Below, piece after piece: positions 1 through 7,786 of a stretch of DNA of 27,344 bases. The notes under the pieces are model-generated. The model did no database searches, was not told the DNA's origin, and worked only from the letters and a program-made list of their open reading frames with translations. A program made the position numbers and the translations under genes. The stretch is from Caldithrix sp. (GTDB lineage Bacteria > KSB1 > UBA2214 > DYKH01): the NCBI GenBank assembly GCA_020722685.1, contig DYKH01000013.1, forward strand, positions 39,888 to 67,231. The letters are read 5' to 3'. The first letter of the stretch is position 1. Every line of letters starts with the position of its first letter.

Positions 1-2
1 AT

Positions 3-51
3 TGAACGTTGTACATTGAACATTTTCTGACGGTCAGTATTTGACGTTCAA
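3..51. repeat. Short repeats in the region upstream of rimP
   Basis: TTGAACGTT (3-11) recurs as TTGAACATT (17-25). TTGAACG (3-9) is also the reverse complement of CGTTCAA (45-51), and between them CTGAC/GTCAG (27-31/33-37) forms a small hairpin. No gene is visible in 1-237. This may be intergenic repeat debris or an operator region, and no protein-binding site is recognisable. Confidence 0.25.
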
Positions 52-149
52 CGATCTGTCATCACTTTGACCACCACTTTTCGCCGGGTGCTGAGGGCAT
101 TGCCTTTCCTCCGTCTGTCGATGCGAGCCCTGTAAGACCGACAAATTTC

Positions 150-178
150 TTGCATACTTGTTAATTTTTTTTTATATT
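150..178 (+). promoter_or_regulatory. Putative sigma70-type promoter of the rimP operon
   Basis: TTGCAT (150-155) and TATATT (173-178) are separated by exactly 17 bp, with a T-rich tract in the spacer. Transcription would start near 185, giving a leader of about 50 bases before the rimP ATG. The motif is seen directly. Its activity is inferred. Confidence 0.5.
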
Positions 179-189
179 CATCCGCGCGA

Positions 190-216
190 GTGGGTCCTCT
201 TTAGGCCCACTTTTTT
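190..216 (+). terminator. GC-rich hairpin plus U-tract at the 5' end of the rimP transcript
   Basis: A 7-bp stem (190-196 with 204-210, one G-T wobble) encloses a 7-base loop and is followed by six T (211-216), the form of an intrinsic terminator. It begins only about 5 bases after the inferred start site. It could be an early attenuator of the nusA operon, a 5' stabilising hairpin, or the end of an upstream gene outside the window. Confidence 0.45.
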
Positions 217-237
217 GTTGCATATAGGGTCTAAAAC

Positions 238-687
238 ATGGCGGATGTCGAAAGCCTGAAAAGTATCATACTTCCTGTCTTGGATCAAATGGGAATCGAT
301 CTTGTCGCTCTGGAGCTGCACGGAAAAGGCGGCAGGACGGTCTTGCGGATATACGTCGATGAAGCGGGCGGCATTACCTTGCAACGCTGCGCAGAGGCGA
401 GCAGGGCGATTGCCGATATTTTGGATCGCAAAGATCCAATCCCCAGTCGCTATGTTCTCGAGGTCTCCTCACCCGGGCTGGCTCGACCATTGACCTCGGA
501 ACGGGACTTTAAACGGCATTTAGGGAAAATAGTCAACATTCGCTATAAAAAAGACGGTCAGGAACATCGGCTTGAAGGGGCGATAACCGGGATATCCGAC
601 CACGCTGTGATGGTCGAAGCGGATGAGCAGCAGAATGAGATAGAGTTGACTGATATTGTCTTAGCAAAGCTTGTAGTTCAAATCTAG
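238..687 (+). CDS. rimP: Ribosome maturation factor RimP
   Basis: RimP binds the free 30S subunit and assists its maturation in the cytoplasm. The 149-residue product has the usual family length and the conserved segment EVSSPGLARPL at about residues 75-85, between the N-terminal alpha/beta domain (about 1-80) and the C-terminal SH3-like barrel (about 85-149). The ATG at 238 is preceded by TAGGG. It is the first gene of the block and lies 30 bp before nusA, the classic rimP-nusA-infB order. Identification is secure from the motif plus the context. Confidence 0.96.
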   Translation: MADVESLKSIILPVLDQMGIDLVALELHGKGGRTVLRIYVDEAGGITLQRCAEASRAIADILDRKDPIPSRYVLEVSSPGLARPLTSERDFKRHLGKIVNIRYKKDGQEHRLEGAITGISDHAVMVEADEQQNEIELTDIVLAKLVVQI

Positions 688-717
688 AAAGCGCTAAATA
701 GGATAATAGGAATTAGC

Positions 718-1953
718 ATGAAGAGCGAGATTGTCGAGGCTTTTGGCACACTCGTCAAAGAGAAGAGCATCGAAAAAGAGGTGCTGACCAAAATACTGGA
801 AGAAATCTTCTTGTCCATGATCAAGAAGAAATATGGGACGACCGACAATTTCGATATCTTTGTCAATATGGACAAAGGCGAAATCGAAATCTACCAGAGC
901 AAGACAATTGTTGATGAAGTCAAAGATGAGGTGATGGAAATATCGCTTGAGGCCGCTCGCAGAACTGAGCCGGATTTGGAAGTCGGTGACGAGTTTTTGG
1001 AGATCATCGATCCGGCCACTTTTGGCCGGCGGTTGATCATTTCTGCAAAGCAAAATCTCAATCAGCGGATCAAGGAAGTCGAGAAAGAACTCATCTTCGA
1101 AGAATACAAGAACCGGGTGGGAGAGATCATCAGCGGGGAAATTCGCCAGATCAACCGTGACGAGATTTACCTGAGTGCCGAAAAGAGTGAAGTCGTCCTA
1201 CCCAAGTACGAACAAATTCCCAACGAAAAATACCGACGGGGGCAAACCATCCGGGCCGTCATCAAAGGTGTTAACTGGACCACGCGCGGCCCGGAGATTT
1301 TGGTCTCGCGATCGGACCCCATGTTTCTGACGCGCCTTTTCGAGCTGGAAGTGCCGGAAATTTATGAAGGAATTATCGAAATCAAAGGCATCGCCCGCGA
1401 GGCCGGGGAGAGGACCAAGATTGCGGTATACTCGAACGACAAACGTATCGATGCCGTTGGCGCCTGTGTGGGCATGAAGGGAATGCGCATTCAGGCCATT
1501 GTCAAGGAATTGAATAACGAAAAGATTGATATTATCAACTGGAACAGCGAATCTGAGATCTTTATCACTCGCGCGCTGAGCCCTGCGAAGCCGAACCGGA
1601 TCATCATCGACGAGGATGAGAAAAAGGTTATCGCGGTGTTGGATGATGAGCAGATTTCTTTGGCGATAGGAAAAGGCGGACAAAACCGACGCCTGGCTTC
1701 CAAGCTAACCAACTATGACATCCAGACGGTTCGCGAGAAAGAATACAAAACAATGCTCGAAGCGGGCAAAGGCTTGGATCTGCCTTTGTCCGAGGCGCAG
1801 GGAATTACTGACAGAATAAAGAATATTCTTATTGCTGGCGGACTGGTCACCATCCGCGACGTCATCGATGCGGAAATCGACGCTCTGATGGAATTGCCGG
1901 GAATCGGGCTGAAAACAGCAGAAAAAATCAAAGGTGCTCTGCAAACAAAATAA
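718..1953 (+). CDS. nusA: Transcription termination/antitermination protein NusA
   Basis: NusA binds RNA polymerase and nascent RNA and modulates pausing, termination and antitermination. The 411-residue protein shows the polymerase-binding N-terminal domain (about 1-125), an S1 domain (about 133-200), KH1 containing VGACVGMKGMRIQAI, KH2 containing ISLAIGKGGQNRRLA, and one C-terminal helix-hairpin-helix segment ending in LPGIGLKTAEKIKGAL. It lacks the duplicated acidic repeats of E. coli NusA and is close to the shorter form with one extra domain. The start at 718 has AGGA upstream. It is co-oriented with rimP and infB. Autoregulation of the operon by NusA is known elsewhere and is only inferred here. 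Confidence 0.96.
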   Translation: MKSEIVEAFGTLVKEKSIEKEVLTKILEEIFLSMIKKKYGTTDNFDIFVNMDKGEIEIYQSKTIVDEVKDEVMEISLEAARRTEPDLEVGDEFLEIIDPATFGRRLIISAKQNLNQRIKEVEKELIFEEYKNRVGEIISGEIRQINRDEIYLSAEKSEVVLPKYEQIPNEKYRRGQTIRAVIKGVNWTTRGPEILVSRSDPMFLTRLFELEVPEIYEGIIEIKGIAREAGERTKIAVYSNDKRIDAVGACVGMKGMRIQAIVKELNNEKIDIINWNSESEIFITRALSPAKPNRIIIDEDEKKVIAVLDDEQISLAIGKGGQNRRLASKLTNYDIQTVREKEYKTMLEAGKGLDLPLSEAQGITDRIKNILIAGGLVTIRDVIDAEIDALMELPGIGLKTAEKIKGALQTK

Positions 1954-1955
1954 AG

Positions 1956-2034
1956 ACCCGAAAACTCGGAAGCGGGTTGACTTGCGGAGTGTAAAGCAAG
2001 TGCGCTCCTGAGTGATGATTATTATTCGTAGGAG
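1956..2034 (+). other. nusA-infB spacer with small hairpins; ylxR and ylxQ absent
   Basis: In many bacteria ylxR, and often an L7Ae-type gene, lies between nusA and infB. Here there are only about 90 bases. ACCCG...CGGGT and CTTGC...GCAAG can each form a 5-bp stem, and AGGAG at 2030-2034 is the infB ribosome binding site. The hairpins are weak and may have no function. Confidence 0.3.
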
Positions 2035-2043
2035 TGGTCTATT

Positions 2044-4644
2044 TTGGCCGTTAAAAAGAGGGTATTTCAGGTCGCAAGAGAGTTCAACGTTTCCAACGAG
2101 GCTCTCATCGCGTATCTGACCAAATTCAATTTCGACATTCGCAATCAGATGAGTCCGCTCTCCGACGAGGCGTATGCTCAGGTGCTGGAGAAGTTTGGCG
2201 CCAAGCCTTCTCAAGTCGATGCAGACTATGAGTTCCGGAAGAAGCTGCGCGATCGCAGGGCCCAGGAAGAAGCGAAGAAGGAGGAAGCCAAGCGCGAGTT
2301 GGCGCGCCGCATTCAGGCGGCGCAAGAGCTTGCCAAGGAAATGCCCCGCCTGAAAAAGCAGAAGGAAGAAGCTGCAAAAATCGCCGAGGAAGCAGCCCTT
2401 TTGGAAGCCGCACAGGAACTTGTCGCTGAAGTCAAAGAGGCGCGACAGGAAGCAGCCGTCGAGGAGAAACCCAAGAAGCCAAAGAAAGTTCTAAGGGTGG
2501 TGGAGATTCCGCCTGAAGAACCGGTAAAACGGCCCAGGCCAAAAGAAGAAGCAGCGGAACCGACTGCCCAAAGGGCCAAGGCAAAACCTGCGGTGAAGGA
2601 AGAGGAAGCCGAGGCGCCGGTAGCCGAGGTTGCGCTGGAGGCCGAGAAAGAAAAGAAGAAAAAACGTAAACGCAAACGTAAGAAACGCAGTGCGGAAATA
2701 ACCGCGCTGGTTGAAGAGCCGGCAGAAGCGAAACGCAAGAAAGCGAAAAAGAAGAAAAAGCCGGCGTTCGATGAAGAAGAGATTCAGGAGACCATTCGGC
2801 AGACATTGGCGGCCATCGATGAGGCCGGCAAGCCTCGACGGAAGAAACGGCGGGTTCAGGCTGAAGAAGAAGTCGAGGTCGAAGAAACGCCGGTCATCCG
2901 CGTCAGTGAATTCATGTCCATCGCCGAGCTTTCCAAGCTAATGGAAGTGGAACCGTCCGAGCTGATCAAAAAATGCATGGAACTCGGCATGATGGTGTCC
3001 ATCAACCAGCGATTGGATATGGACTCCATCACCTTGCTTGCTTCCGAGTATGGCTATGAGATCGAGTCCATCGGCCTTGACGAAGACATTCTGGAAGCGG
3101 CCGAAGAAGTCGAGGACGACGAAACAAACCTAGTTCCCAGACCCCCGGTGGTTACCATCATGGGCCATGTGGATCATGGTAAGACTTCGTTGTTGGATTA
3201 TATTCGCAAGAGCAATATTATTGCTGGTGAAGCGGGCGGAATCACCCAGCACATTGGCGCCTACGAAGTCTCTTTCGATGGTAAGGCGGTGACCTTCTTG
3301 GATACTCCGGGCCACGAAGCCTTTACCGCCATGCGTGCGCGTGGTGCGCAGGTGACGGATATTGTCGTTCTGGTAGTGGCCGCTGATGACAGCGTCATGC
3401 CGCAAACCATCGAGGCCATCAGTCATGCCAAGGCTGCCGGTGTGCCCATCATCGTGGCGATTAACAAGATCGACAAACCTGGCGCCAATCCGGACATGAT
3501 CCGCAAGCAATTGGCCGATCATGGGGTGCTCATCGAGCAATGGGGCGGGAAATACCAGTGTGTGGAGATTTCCGCCAAAACCGGGCAAGCGGTCGATCAA
3601 TTGCTGGAAATGATTTTGTTGGAAGCCGAAGTACTGGACCTGAAGGCGAATCCTAACCGCAAAGCTCGGGGAGCGATCATCGAGTCGCGCCTGGATCGCG
3701 GCAAAGGTGTTGTGGCCAGCGTTTTGGTTCAGAACGGCACCCTGTCGATTGGTGATCCCTTCATTGCCGGCGCCTTCCATGGCAAAGTTCGTTCCATGTT
3801 CGACGAGCGCGGAAAACGCGTGAAATCCGCCGGCCCGTCGGTGCCGGTGCAAGTGCTGGGATTTGACGGCCTGCCGCAAGCCGGAGATTCTTTTATCGTG
3901 CTCAAGTCTGAGCGCGATACCAAGGAAATTAGTCAAAAGCGACAGCAGCTTCAGCGCGAGCATGAACGCTGGCGAAGCCGGCCGCGCTCCCTTGACGAGA
4001 TTTCCAAGCAAATTCAAAAGGGCCAAGTCCGCCAGCTCCTGCTGGTCTTGAAAGCGGATGTGGATGGCTCCATCCAGGCCATTAGTGACTCTCTGTTAAA
4101 ACTGGCAACCTCTGAAGTAGGAGTGGACATCATCCACCGGGGCGTGGGCGCCATCTCCGAGTCGGATGTGTTACTGGCGACCGCCTCAGGCGCCATCATT
4201 ATCGGTTTCAACGTCCGTCCCACCACCAAGGCACGCGAGCTCGCCGCGAAAGAAGAAGTAGACATCCGGCTTTACGAAGTGATCTATGACATCATCAACG
4301 ACGTAAAGGCAGCGCTGGAAGGTTTCCTAGAACCGACCATTTCCGAGGAGTTGGTCGGCTCGGCGGAGGTACGGCAAGTGTTCAAAGTGCCAAAGGTGGG
4401 AGTGGTAGCCGGCTGCCAGGTTACTTCCGGCAAAGTCAGCCGCAACGATAATATCAAAATCTATCGCGACGACCGGCTGATCCATGACGGCAAGATCGGC
4501 TCCTTAAAGCGATTCAAGGAAGACGTGCGCGAAGTGAGCGCCGGGTTTGAATGCGGCATCGGCATCGAGCGTTTTGACGACATCAAGGTGAATGACATCG
4601 TCGAAGCCTACAAAGTGGTCGAAACCAAGCGCACCTTGGCTTGA
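2044..4644 (+). CDS. infB: Translation initiation factor IF-2
   Basis: This GTPase delivers fMet-tRNA to the 30S subunit and promotes subunit joining. The 866-residue protein begins with an IF2_N helical domain (about 6-50). A long Lys/Glu/Ala-rich linker follows (about 60-290), then a second IF2_N-like segment (about 290-345). The G domain has GHVDHGKT at 374-381, DTPGH at 420-424, NKID at 474-477 and SAK as G5. Domains II to IV complete the protein. The start is TTG at 2044, chosen because AGGAG lies 9 bases upstream and the protein then begins with the expected [15 protein letters not shown]. The stop overlaps the next gene's possible TTG start. Confidence 0.97.
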   Translation: MAVKKRVFQVAREFNVSNEALIAYLTKFNFDIRNQMSPLSDEAYAQVLEKFGAKPSQVDADYEFRKKLRDRRAQEEAKKEEAKRELARRIQAAQELAKEMPRLKKQKEEAAKIAEEAALLEAAQELVAEVKEARQEAAVEEKPKKPKKVLRVVEIPPEEPVKRPRPKEEAAEPTAQRAKAKPAVKEEEAEAPVAEVALEAEKEKKKKRKRKRKKRSAEITALVEEPAEAKRKKAKKKKKPAFDEEEIQETIRQTLAAIDEAGKPRRKKRRVQAEEEVEVEETPVIRVSEFMSIAELSKLMEVEPSELIKKCMELGMMVSINQRLDMDSITLLASEYGYEIESIGLDEDILEAAEEVEDDETNLVPRPPVVTIMGHVDHGKTSLLDYIRKSNIIAGEAGGITQHIGAYEVSFDGKAVTFLDTPGHEAFTAMRARGAQVTDIVVLVVAADDSVMPQTIEAISHAKAAGVPIIVAINKIDKPGANPDMIRKQLADHGVLIEQWGGKYQCVEISAKTGQAVDQLLEMILLEAEVLDLKANPNRKARGAIIESRLDRGKGVVASVLVQNGTLSIGDPFIAGAFHGKVRSMFDERGKRVKSAGPSVPVQVLGFDGLPQAGDSFIVLKSERDTKEISQKRQQLQREHERWRSRPRSLDEISKQIQKGQVRQLLLVLKADVDGSIQAISDSLLKLATSEVGVDIIHRGVGAISESDVLLATASGAIIIGFNVRPTTKARELAAKEEVDIRLYEVIYDIINDVKAALEGFLEPTISEELVGSAEVRQVFKVPKVGVVAGCQVTSGKVSRNDNIKIYRDDRLIHDGKIGSLKRFKEDVREVSAGFECGIGIERFDDIKVNDIVEAYKVVETKRTLA

Positions 4645-4937
4645 GCGAAAGGGTTATGCTGATCGGCGTTTGTCAAGTTGTGCTGCTCATCCCCGGCAGT
4701 GATTCCTTGAAGGGTAAGCGGTTTATCTTGTCCAGTCTGAAAACGCGCATCAGAAACAAGTTCAATGTTTCGGTCGCAGAAATCGATGACAACGACAAAT
4801 GGCAAAAAGCGACGTTGGGTATCGCCATGGTCTCGAATGAGCGTCGCTTTCTGGATCAGGCTATATCACAAATCTTGAATCTGATCGAGGAACAAGATCA
4901 GGTGGAGATTATCGAACGTCAGATTGAGATTCTATAA
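4641..4937 (+). CDS. ylxP: DUF503 family protein (YlxP-like)
   Basis: This is a small cytoplasmic protein of the DUF503/YlxP family. The molecular role is not established, although the family sits in the nusA-infB-rbfA cluster in many bacteria. The recognisable core is GVCQVVLLIPGSDSLKGKR followed by RNKFNVSVAEIDDNDKWQKATLG, and the full length is about 93-98 residues. Two starts are possible. TTG at 4641 overlaps the infB stop, while ATG at 4656 gives MLIGVCQ, which matches the usual family N-terminus better. Neither has an ideally spaced Shine-Dalgarno sequence (GGG at 4651-4653 is very close to the ATG). Confidence 0.9.
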   Translation: MSERVMLIGVCQVVLLIPGSDSLKGKRFILSSLKTRIRNKFNVSVAEIDDNDKWQKATLGIAMVSNERRFLDQAISQILNLIEEQDQVEIIERQIEIL

Positions 4938-4951
4938 TTTTTGGTAGCATC

Positions 4952-5308
4952 ATGCGCTTTAAGCGAGCGGATCGGATAGCCGCTTTGATCAAAGAAGAAG
5001 TGGGACGGCTGCTCTTAAGAGAAATCAAAGACCCGGAAATCGGGTTTATTACCATAACGAAAGTCAAGGTCAGCGACGACCTGCGATATTGCAAGGTCTA
5101 TTACAGCGTGCTGGGAGAAAAAACCAAGCAAGAAACCGCCCAGCAGGGTCTGCATCGCGCTCAGGCCTTCATTCGCGGCCAAGTGGGCCATCGTTTGGGC
5201 ATACGCTTTGTGCCGGACCTGCAATTTGTCTATGACGATTCTGCCGCCTATGCCGAACACATTGATTCGATTTTGAAAAAGCTGCATGGCCCCAGTGATA
5301 CCCGGTAG
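4952..5308 (+). CDS. rbfA: 30S ribosome-binding factor RbfA
   Basis: RbfA is a cold-shock-associated assembly factor that binds the 30S neck region during late 16S maturation. The 118-residue product has the KH-like fold signature: RADRIAALIKEEVGRLL, IKDPEIGFITITKVKVSDDLRYCKVYYSVLG and the C-terminal LGIRFVPDLQFVYDDS. The length is normal. It follows ylxP after 14 bases, and its last 23 bases overlap the start of truB, so translation of the two is probably coupled. Confidence 0.95.
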   Translation: MRFKRADRIAALIKEEVGRLLLREIKDPEIGFITITKVKVSDDLRYCKVYYSVLGEKTKQETAQQGLHRAQAFIRGQVGHRLGIRFVPDLQFVYDDSAAYAEHIDSILKKLHGPSDTR

Positions 5309-6008
5309 CGAAGCGAAGCCGGATAAGGGCAAGACGATCGATCTGGTTTTGAACGTTCGTAAGCCTATCGGCTGGACCTCGTTTGATGTGGTTCGGTTCA
5401 TTAAGCAGCAACTACACAAGACAAAGATTGGTCACGCCGGCACGTTGGATCCCTTTGCGGAAGGCGTACTACTGGTCTGTTTGGGCAAAGCGACCTCAAA
5501 AGTGCCGGAACTGATGGCGCTGGAAAAGGAATATGAGGCAACGGTCCAGTTCGGTTTGACCACGGATACCTTGGATGTCACGGGGCAGGTAATAGACGTT
5601 TGTCCGGTACCTCCGTTGACAGAAGAACGATTTTGGCAAATCTCCCAGTCGTTCATCGGAGAGATTGACCAGATTCCTCCCTCGTTCTCCGCCGTCAAAG
5701 TTCAGGGACAGCGCCTGTACGATTTGGCAAGACAGGGTCAGGCGGTTGCGGTCAAGGCGCGGCGGGTTCACATTCACAGTATTGAATTGTTAACCATGGA
5801 GCGTGATAGGGTTGACATCCGGGTGAGATGCTCCAAGGGCACTTATATTCGCTCATTGGCTCGAGACCTGGCTTCGGCTCTTGACACCTGCGGGTATTTG
5901 AGAAGCCTGCAGCGCACCGGGATCGGCCAGTACAGGGTGCATGAGGCCATAGAGGTCCATGAGATTAAGAACCACCTGAGTCGGCTTTTTCCGGACGTAA
6001 AGTCTTAG
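5286..6008 (+). CDS. truB: tRNA pseudouridine(55) synthase TruB
   Basis: TruB makes pseudouridine 55 in the T loop of tRNAs. The 240-residue product has GHAGTLDPFAEG at 49-60, with the catalytic Asp at 55. It also has PIGWTSFDVVRF (motif I), the QIPPSFSAVKVQGQRLYDLAR segment and the SKGTYIRSLARDL motif. The C-terminal PUA extension seen in longer homologues is short or missing, which is common. The start at 5286 lies inside rbfA. A GTG at 5295 is an alternative, and about 20 residues precede the conserved domain. It is the last gene before a 375-base gene-free spacer. Confidence 0.95.
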   Translation: MAPVIPGSEAKPDKGKTIDLVLNVRKPIGWTSFDVVRFIKQQLHKTKIGHAGTLDPFAEGVLLVCLGKATSKVPELMALEKEYEATVQFGLTTDTLDVTGQVIDVCPVPPLTEERFWQISQSFIGEIDQIPPSFSAVKVQGQRLYDLARQGQAVAVKARRVHIHSIELLTMERDRVDIRVRCSKGTYIRSLARDLASALDTCGYLRSLQRTGIGQYRVHEAIEVHEIKNHLSRLFPDVKS

Positions 6009-6163
6009 CGCGGCAATTCACCGTGACCAAGCTTCTCAGCCGCGAATCGACGTTAACAAACGCTGGTTCAGGTTCAGCGTTCGTTGGCGCGAATCAGCGA
6101 TCGAAAAAACCTTCGCTGTCATAGCCGGCTTCGCATGTGTCTAGCCAATTGAAGAAATTGTTG

Positions 6164-6213
6164 GTTCGAGTTTGCCTCGGCGAACGAGAAATCCGTAAGC
6201 AACGAACTCGAAC
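6164..6213 (+). repeat. 9-bp inverted repeat with internal hairpin
   Basis: GTTCGAGTT (6164-6172) and AACTCGAAC (6205-6213) pair perfectly around a 32-base loop. Inside the loop, CTCG (6176-6179) can pair with CGAG (6185-6188). The pairing is seen directly. That it forms in RNA is inferred. GGTTCGA recalls a tRNA T loop, but no cloverleaf can be drawn. Confidence 0.45.
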
Positions 6214-6248
6214 GACTTTGGAAATTCGGAAGAGACAGGTTCCTCGCC

Positions 6249-6264
6249 GCGGTTGGATCACCTC
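6249..6264 (+). other. Match to the 3' end of 16S rRNA
   Basis: GCGGTTGGATCACCTC is identical to the universal 16S rRNA 3' tail as found, for example, in E. coli. It stops just before the full anti-Shine-Dalgarno sequence: the next bases are AGG rather than CTT. The bases upstream do not resemble 16S helix 45. It may be a rRNA-derived scrap or a chance or selected mimic. Confidence 0.4.
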
Positions 6265-6265
6265 A

Positions 6266-6318
6266 GGGTGCGCCATGGGCGCATCCACCTTTGGCGTGAG
6301 CGGATGCGTCTTGGCGCA
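6266..6318 (+). repeat. Long imperfect palindrome with mutually exclusive stems
   Basis: Fold A pairs 6266-6274 with 6278-6286 (9 bp, one wobble, 3-base loop). Fold B pairs 6269-6275 with 6312-6318 (7 bp perfect) and continues with 6278-6286 against 6302-6310 (9 bp, one wobble), a nearly continuous 16-bp stem with a 15-base loop. The segment 6278-6286 is used in both, so the folds compete. No T-run follows, so it is not a plain intrinsic terminator. It ends 65 bases before the ribF ATG. Confidence 0.5.
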
Positions 6319-6383
6319 ATGACAGATAATGCTTCAAATAGCTGAACTGTCACTGATTTTTCAGAGCAATACCGTAGGACTAG

Positions 6384-7325
6384 ATGCAAGTTTTTTGGGA
6401 CATCAACCAAATTGAGCCACAGGTCAACACGGCTCTTTCCTTAGGCACTTTCGATGGTGTTCACCGTGGCCATCAGTCCATTATCCGCGAGCTGCAAGCA
6501 AGAGCGGAAACAATAGGCGCCGTGGCAACACTGGTCACTCTGGAGCCGCATCCGCGACTGGTCTTGAGTAATGAAGATTCTCCAACACTGGGTCTGCTGA
6601 CCACGATCGAGGAAAAGATCGAGGTCCTGTCTCAGCTTGGTCTCGAACGTTTGGTTGTGGCCAATTTTTCGCATGCCTTTGCGGCGCTATCACCGGCGGA
6701 ATTTGTCAGCGATGTCTTGGTCAAGAAACTCAGGATGAAGCAGATCATCATCGGCCATGATCATGCTTTTGGTCGCAATCGAGCCGGGAATATCGATCTG
6801 TTGCAAGACTTGAAAGACCGCTATGATTTCCAAGTTTCCGTGGTTGAGCCAATCCGGGTAGGAAAGCACGTGGTCAGCAGCACGGAGATTCGCAATCTCC
6901 TTTTGGATGGTCAGGTGGAATCGGCTGCCAAGCTGCTTGGGCGTTTCTACAATTTGCGCGGACAGGTAGTGAAAGGGGATGGTCGGGGAAGGCAGTTAGG
7001 CTATCCGACGGCGAATATCCGGCCCTTTTCCAGGTACAAGCTTATCCCCAAGGTGGGTATCTACGCTACCCGGATCACGGTCGGCAAGAAATCGTACAAT
7101 TCGGCGACCTACGTCGGCCGCCGCCCGACCTTTAACCTGAGTGAAAAGGTCATCGAAGTACATTTGTTAGATTTTGATGGTGAGCTATACGGGCAGGAGG
7201 TAGAGTTGGCCTTTATCCGATTCATTAGAGAAGATGCCAAGTTCGATTCGATCTCGGACCTCGTAACGCAGATCGAAGAAGATAAAAAACGTAGTCTGGA
7301 ACTTTTAACGGAATTGTCAAGTTAA
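6384..7325 (+). CDS. ribF: Bifunctional riboflavin kinase / FAD synthetase
   Basis: RibF phosphorylates riboflavin to FMN and adenylates FMN to FAD. The 313-residue protein has the nucleotidyltransferase domain first (about 15-165) with GTFDGVHRGH at 21-30 and the GHDHAFGRNRAG segment. The riboflavin kinase domain follows (about 185-310) with GYPTANI (PTAN at 208-211), which binds the metal-nucleotide, and VGRRPTFN. Length and order are normal. The start ATG at 6384 lies after a weak purine-rich TAGGA. It follows truB at a distance and precedes rpsO by 17 bases, as in many Bacteria. Confidence 0.96.
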   Translation: MQVFWDINQIEPQVNTALSLGTFDGVHRGHQSIIRELQARAETIGAVATLVTLEPHPRLVLSNEDSPTLGLLTTIEEKIEVLSQLGLERLVVANFSHAFAALSPAEFVSDVLVKKLRMKQIIIGHDHAFGRNRAGNIDLLQDLKDRYDFQVSVVEPIRVGKHVVSSTEIRNLLLDGQVESAAKLLGRFYNLRGQVVKGDGRGRQLGYPTANIRPFSRYKLIPKVGIYATRITVGKKSYNSATYVGRRPTFNLSEKVIEVHLLDFDGELYGQEVELAFIRFIREDAKFDSISDLVTQIEEDKKRSLELLTELSS

Positions 7326-7342
7326 TTCGCGGAGGTTTTTGA

Positions 7343-7612
7343 ATGCCAATCAGTAAAGAAAGAACGTTAGAAATCGTGCAGACATACGGCAAGGACGCCA
7401 AGAATACCGGCAGTGCGGAAGCGCAGATCGCACTGTTGACGGAACGTATCAACGAACTGACCAAGCATTTTCAGAGTCACCCGAAAGATTTTCACTCACG
7501 TCGCGGCTTGTTGAAAATGGTCGGTCGTCGCCGCCGGCTGCTGGATTACCTGAAGACTGGGGACGTGGCGCGCTATCGTTCCATTATTCAAGAGTTGGGT
7601 ATCAGACGCTAA
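7343..7612 (+). CDS. rpsO: 30S ribosomal protein S15
   Basis: S15 is a primary binder of the 16S rRNA central domain. The 89-residue product has the full family length and the signature [19 protein letters not shown] near the C-terminus, with [20 protein letters not shown] earlier. GCGGAGG just upstream of the ATG is a strong ribosome binding site. In many genomes rpsO is followed directly by pnp. Here an ABC exporter cassette separates the two. Confidence 0.97.
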   Translation: MPISKERTLEIVQTYGKDAKNTGSAEAQIALLTERINELTKHFQSHPKDFHSRRGLLKMVGRRRRLLDYLKTGDVARYRSIIQELGIRR

Positions 7613-7754
7613 CGCTCTTGTCTTGAGTTGGGATGACAAGCCAGCGGTCAGCCTATGGCATGGCAAGGCGATGATTATCTTTGTAGGCGGAATAGGCAAA
7701 GCCGTTCTCGGGCTTGTCCATCACCTTAGCCGTATAACCACACTTTGATCGCTG

Positions 7755-7760
7755 TATAAT
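7755..7760 (+). promoter_or_regulatory. Possible -10 element for the ABC cassette
   Basis: A perfect TATAAT lies 26 bases before the ATPase ATG in a 174-base gap after rpsO. No good -35 hexamer lies 16-18 bases upstream, so support is weak. The gap also holds a 6-bp inverted repeat CTTGTC/GACAAG (7617-7622/7635-7640) with no T-run after it. Confidence 0.3.
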
Positions 7761-7786
7761 CGTTTTTTGGAAAGGAGGTCTTATCG

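Larger units (their letters stand above)
6009..6383 (+). other. Gene-free, strongly structured truB-ribF spacer
   Basis: No coding region is convincing here. The short open frame at 6137-6322 has an unlikely composition and no ribosome binding site. The spacer contains a 9-bp inverted repeat (6164-6213), a 16-base match to the 16S rRNA 3' end (6249-6264) and a 50-base imperfect palindrome (6269-6318). It does not show the conserved elements of the FMN riboswitch that might have been expected before a riboflavin gene. It may be a leader RNA of ribF-rpsO, an end structure of the truB transcript, or inserted repeat material. Confidence 0.5.

Noticed and set aside
2126..2806. Long minus-strand frames opposite infB
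   Set aside because: They are shadows of the Lys/Glu-rich infB linker, giving Ser/Phe/Leu-rich translations.
6137..6322. 61-codon open frame in the truB-ribF spacer
   Set aside because: It spans the inverted repeats and the 16S-like tail. The composition is explained by RNA-like sequence rather than a protein.
6009..6383. FMN riboswitch upstream of ribF
   Set aside because: The conserved RFN sequence blocks are not present.
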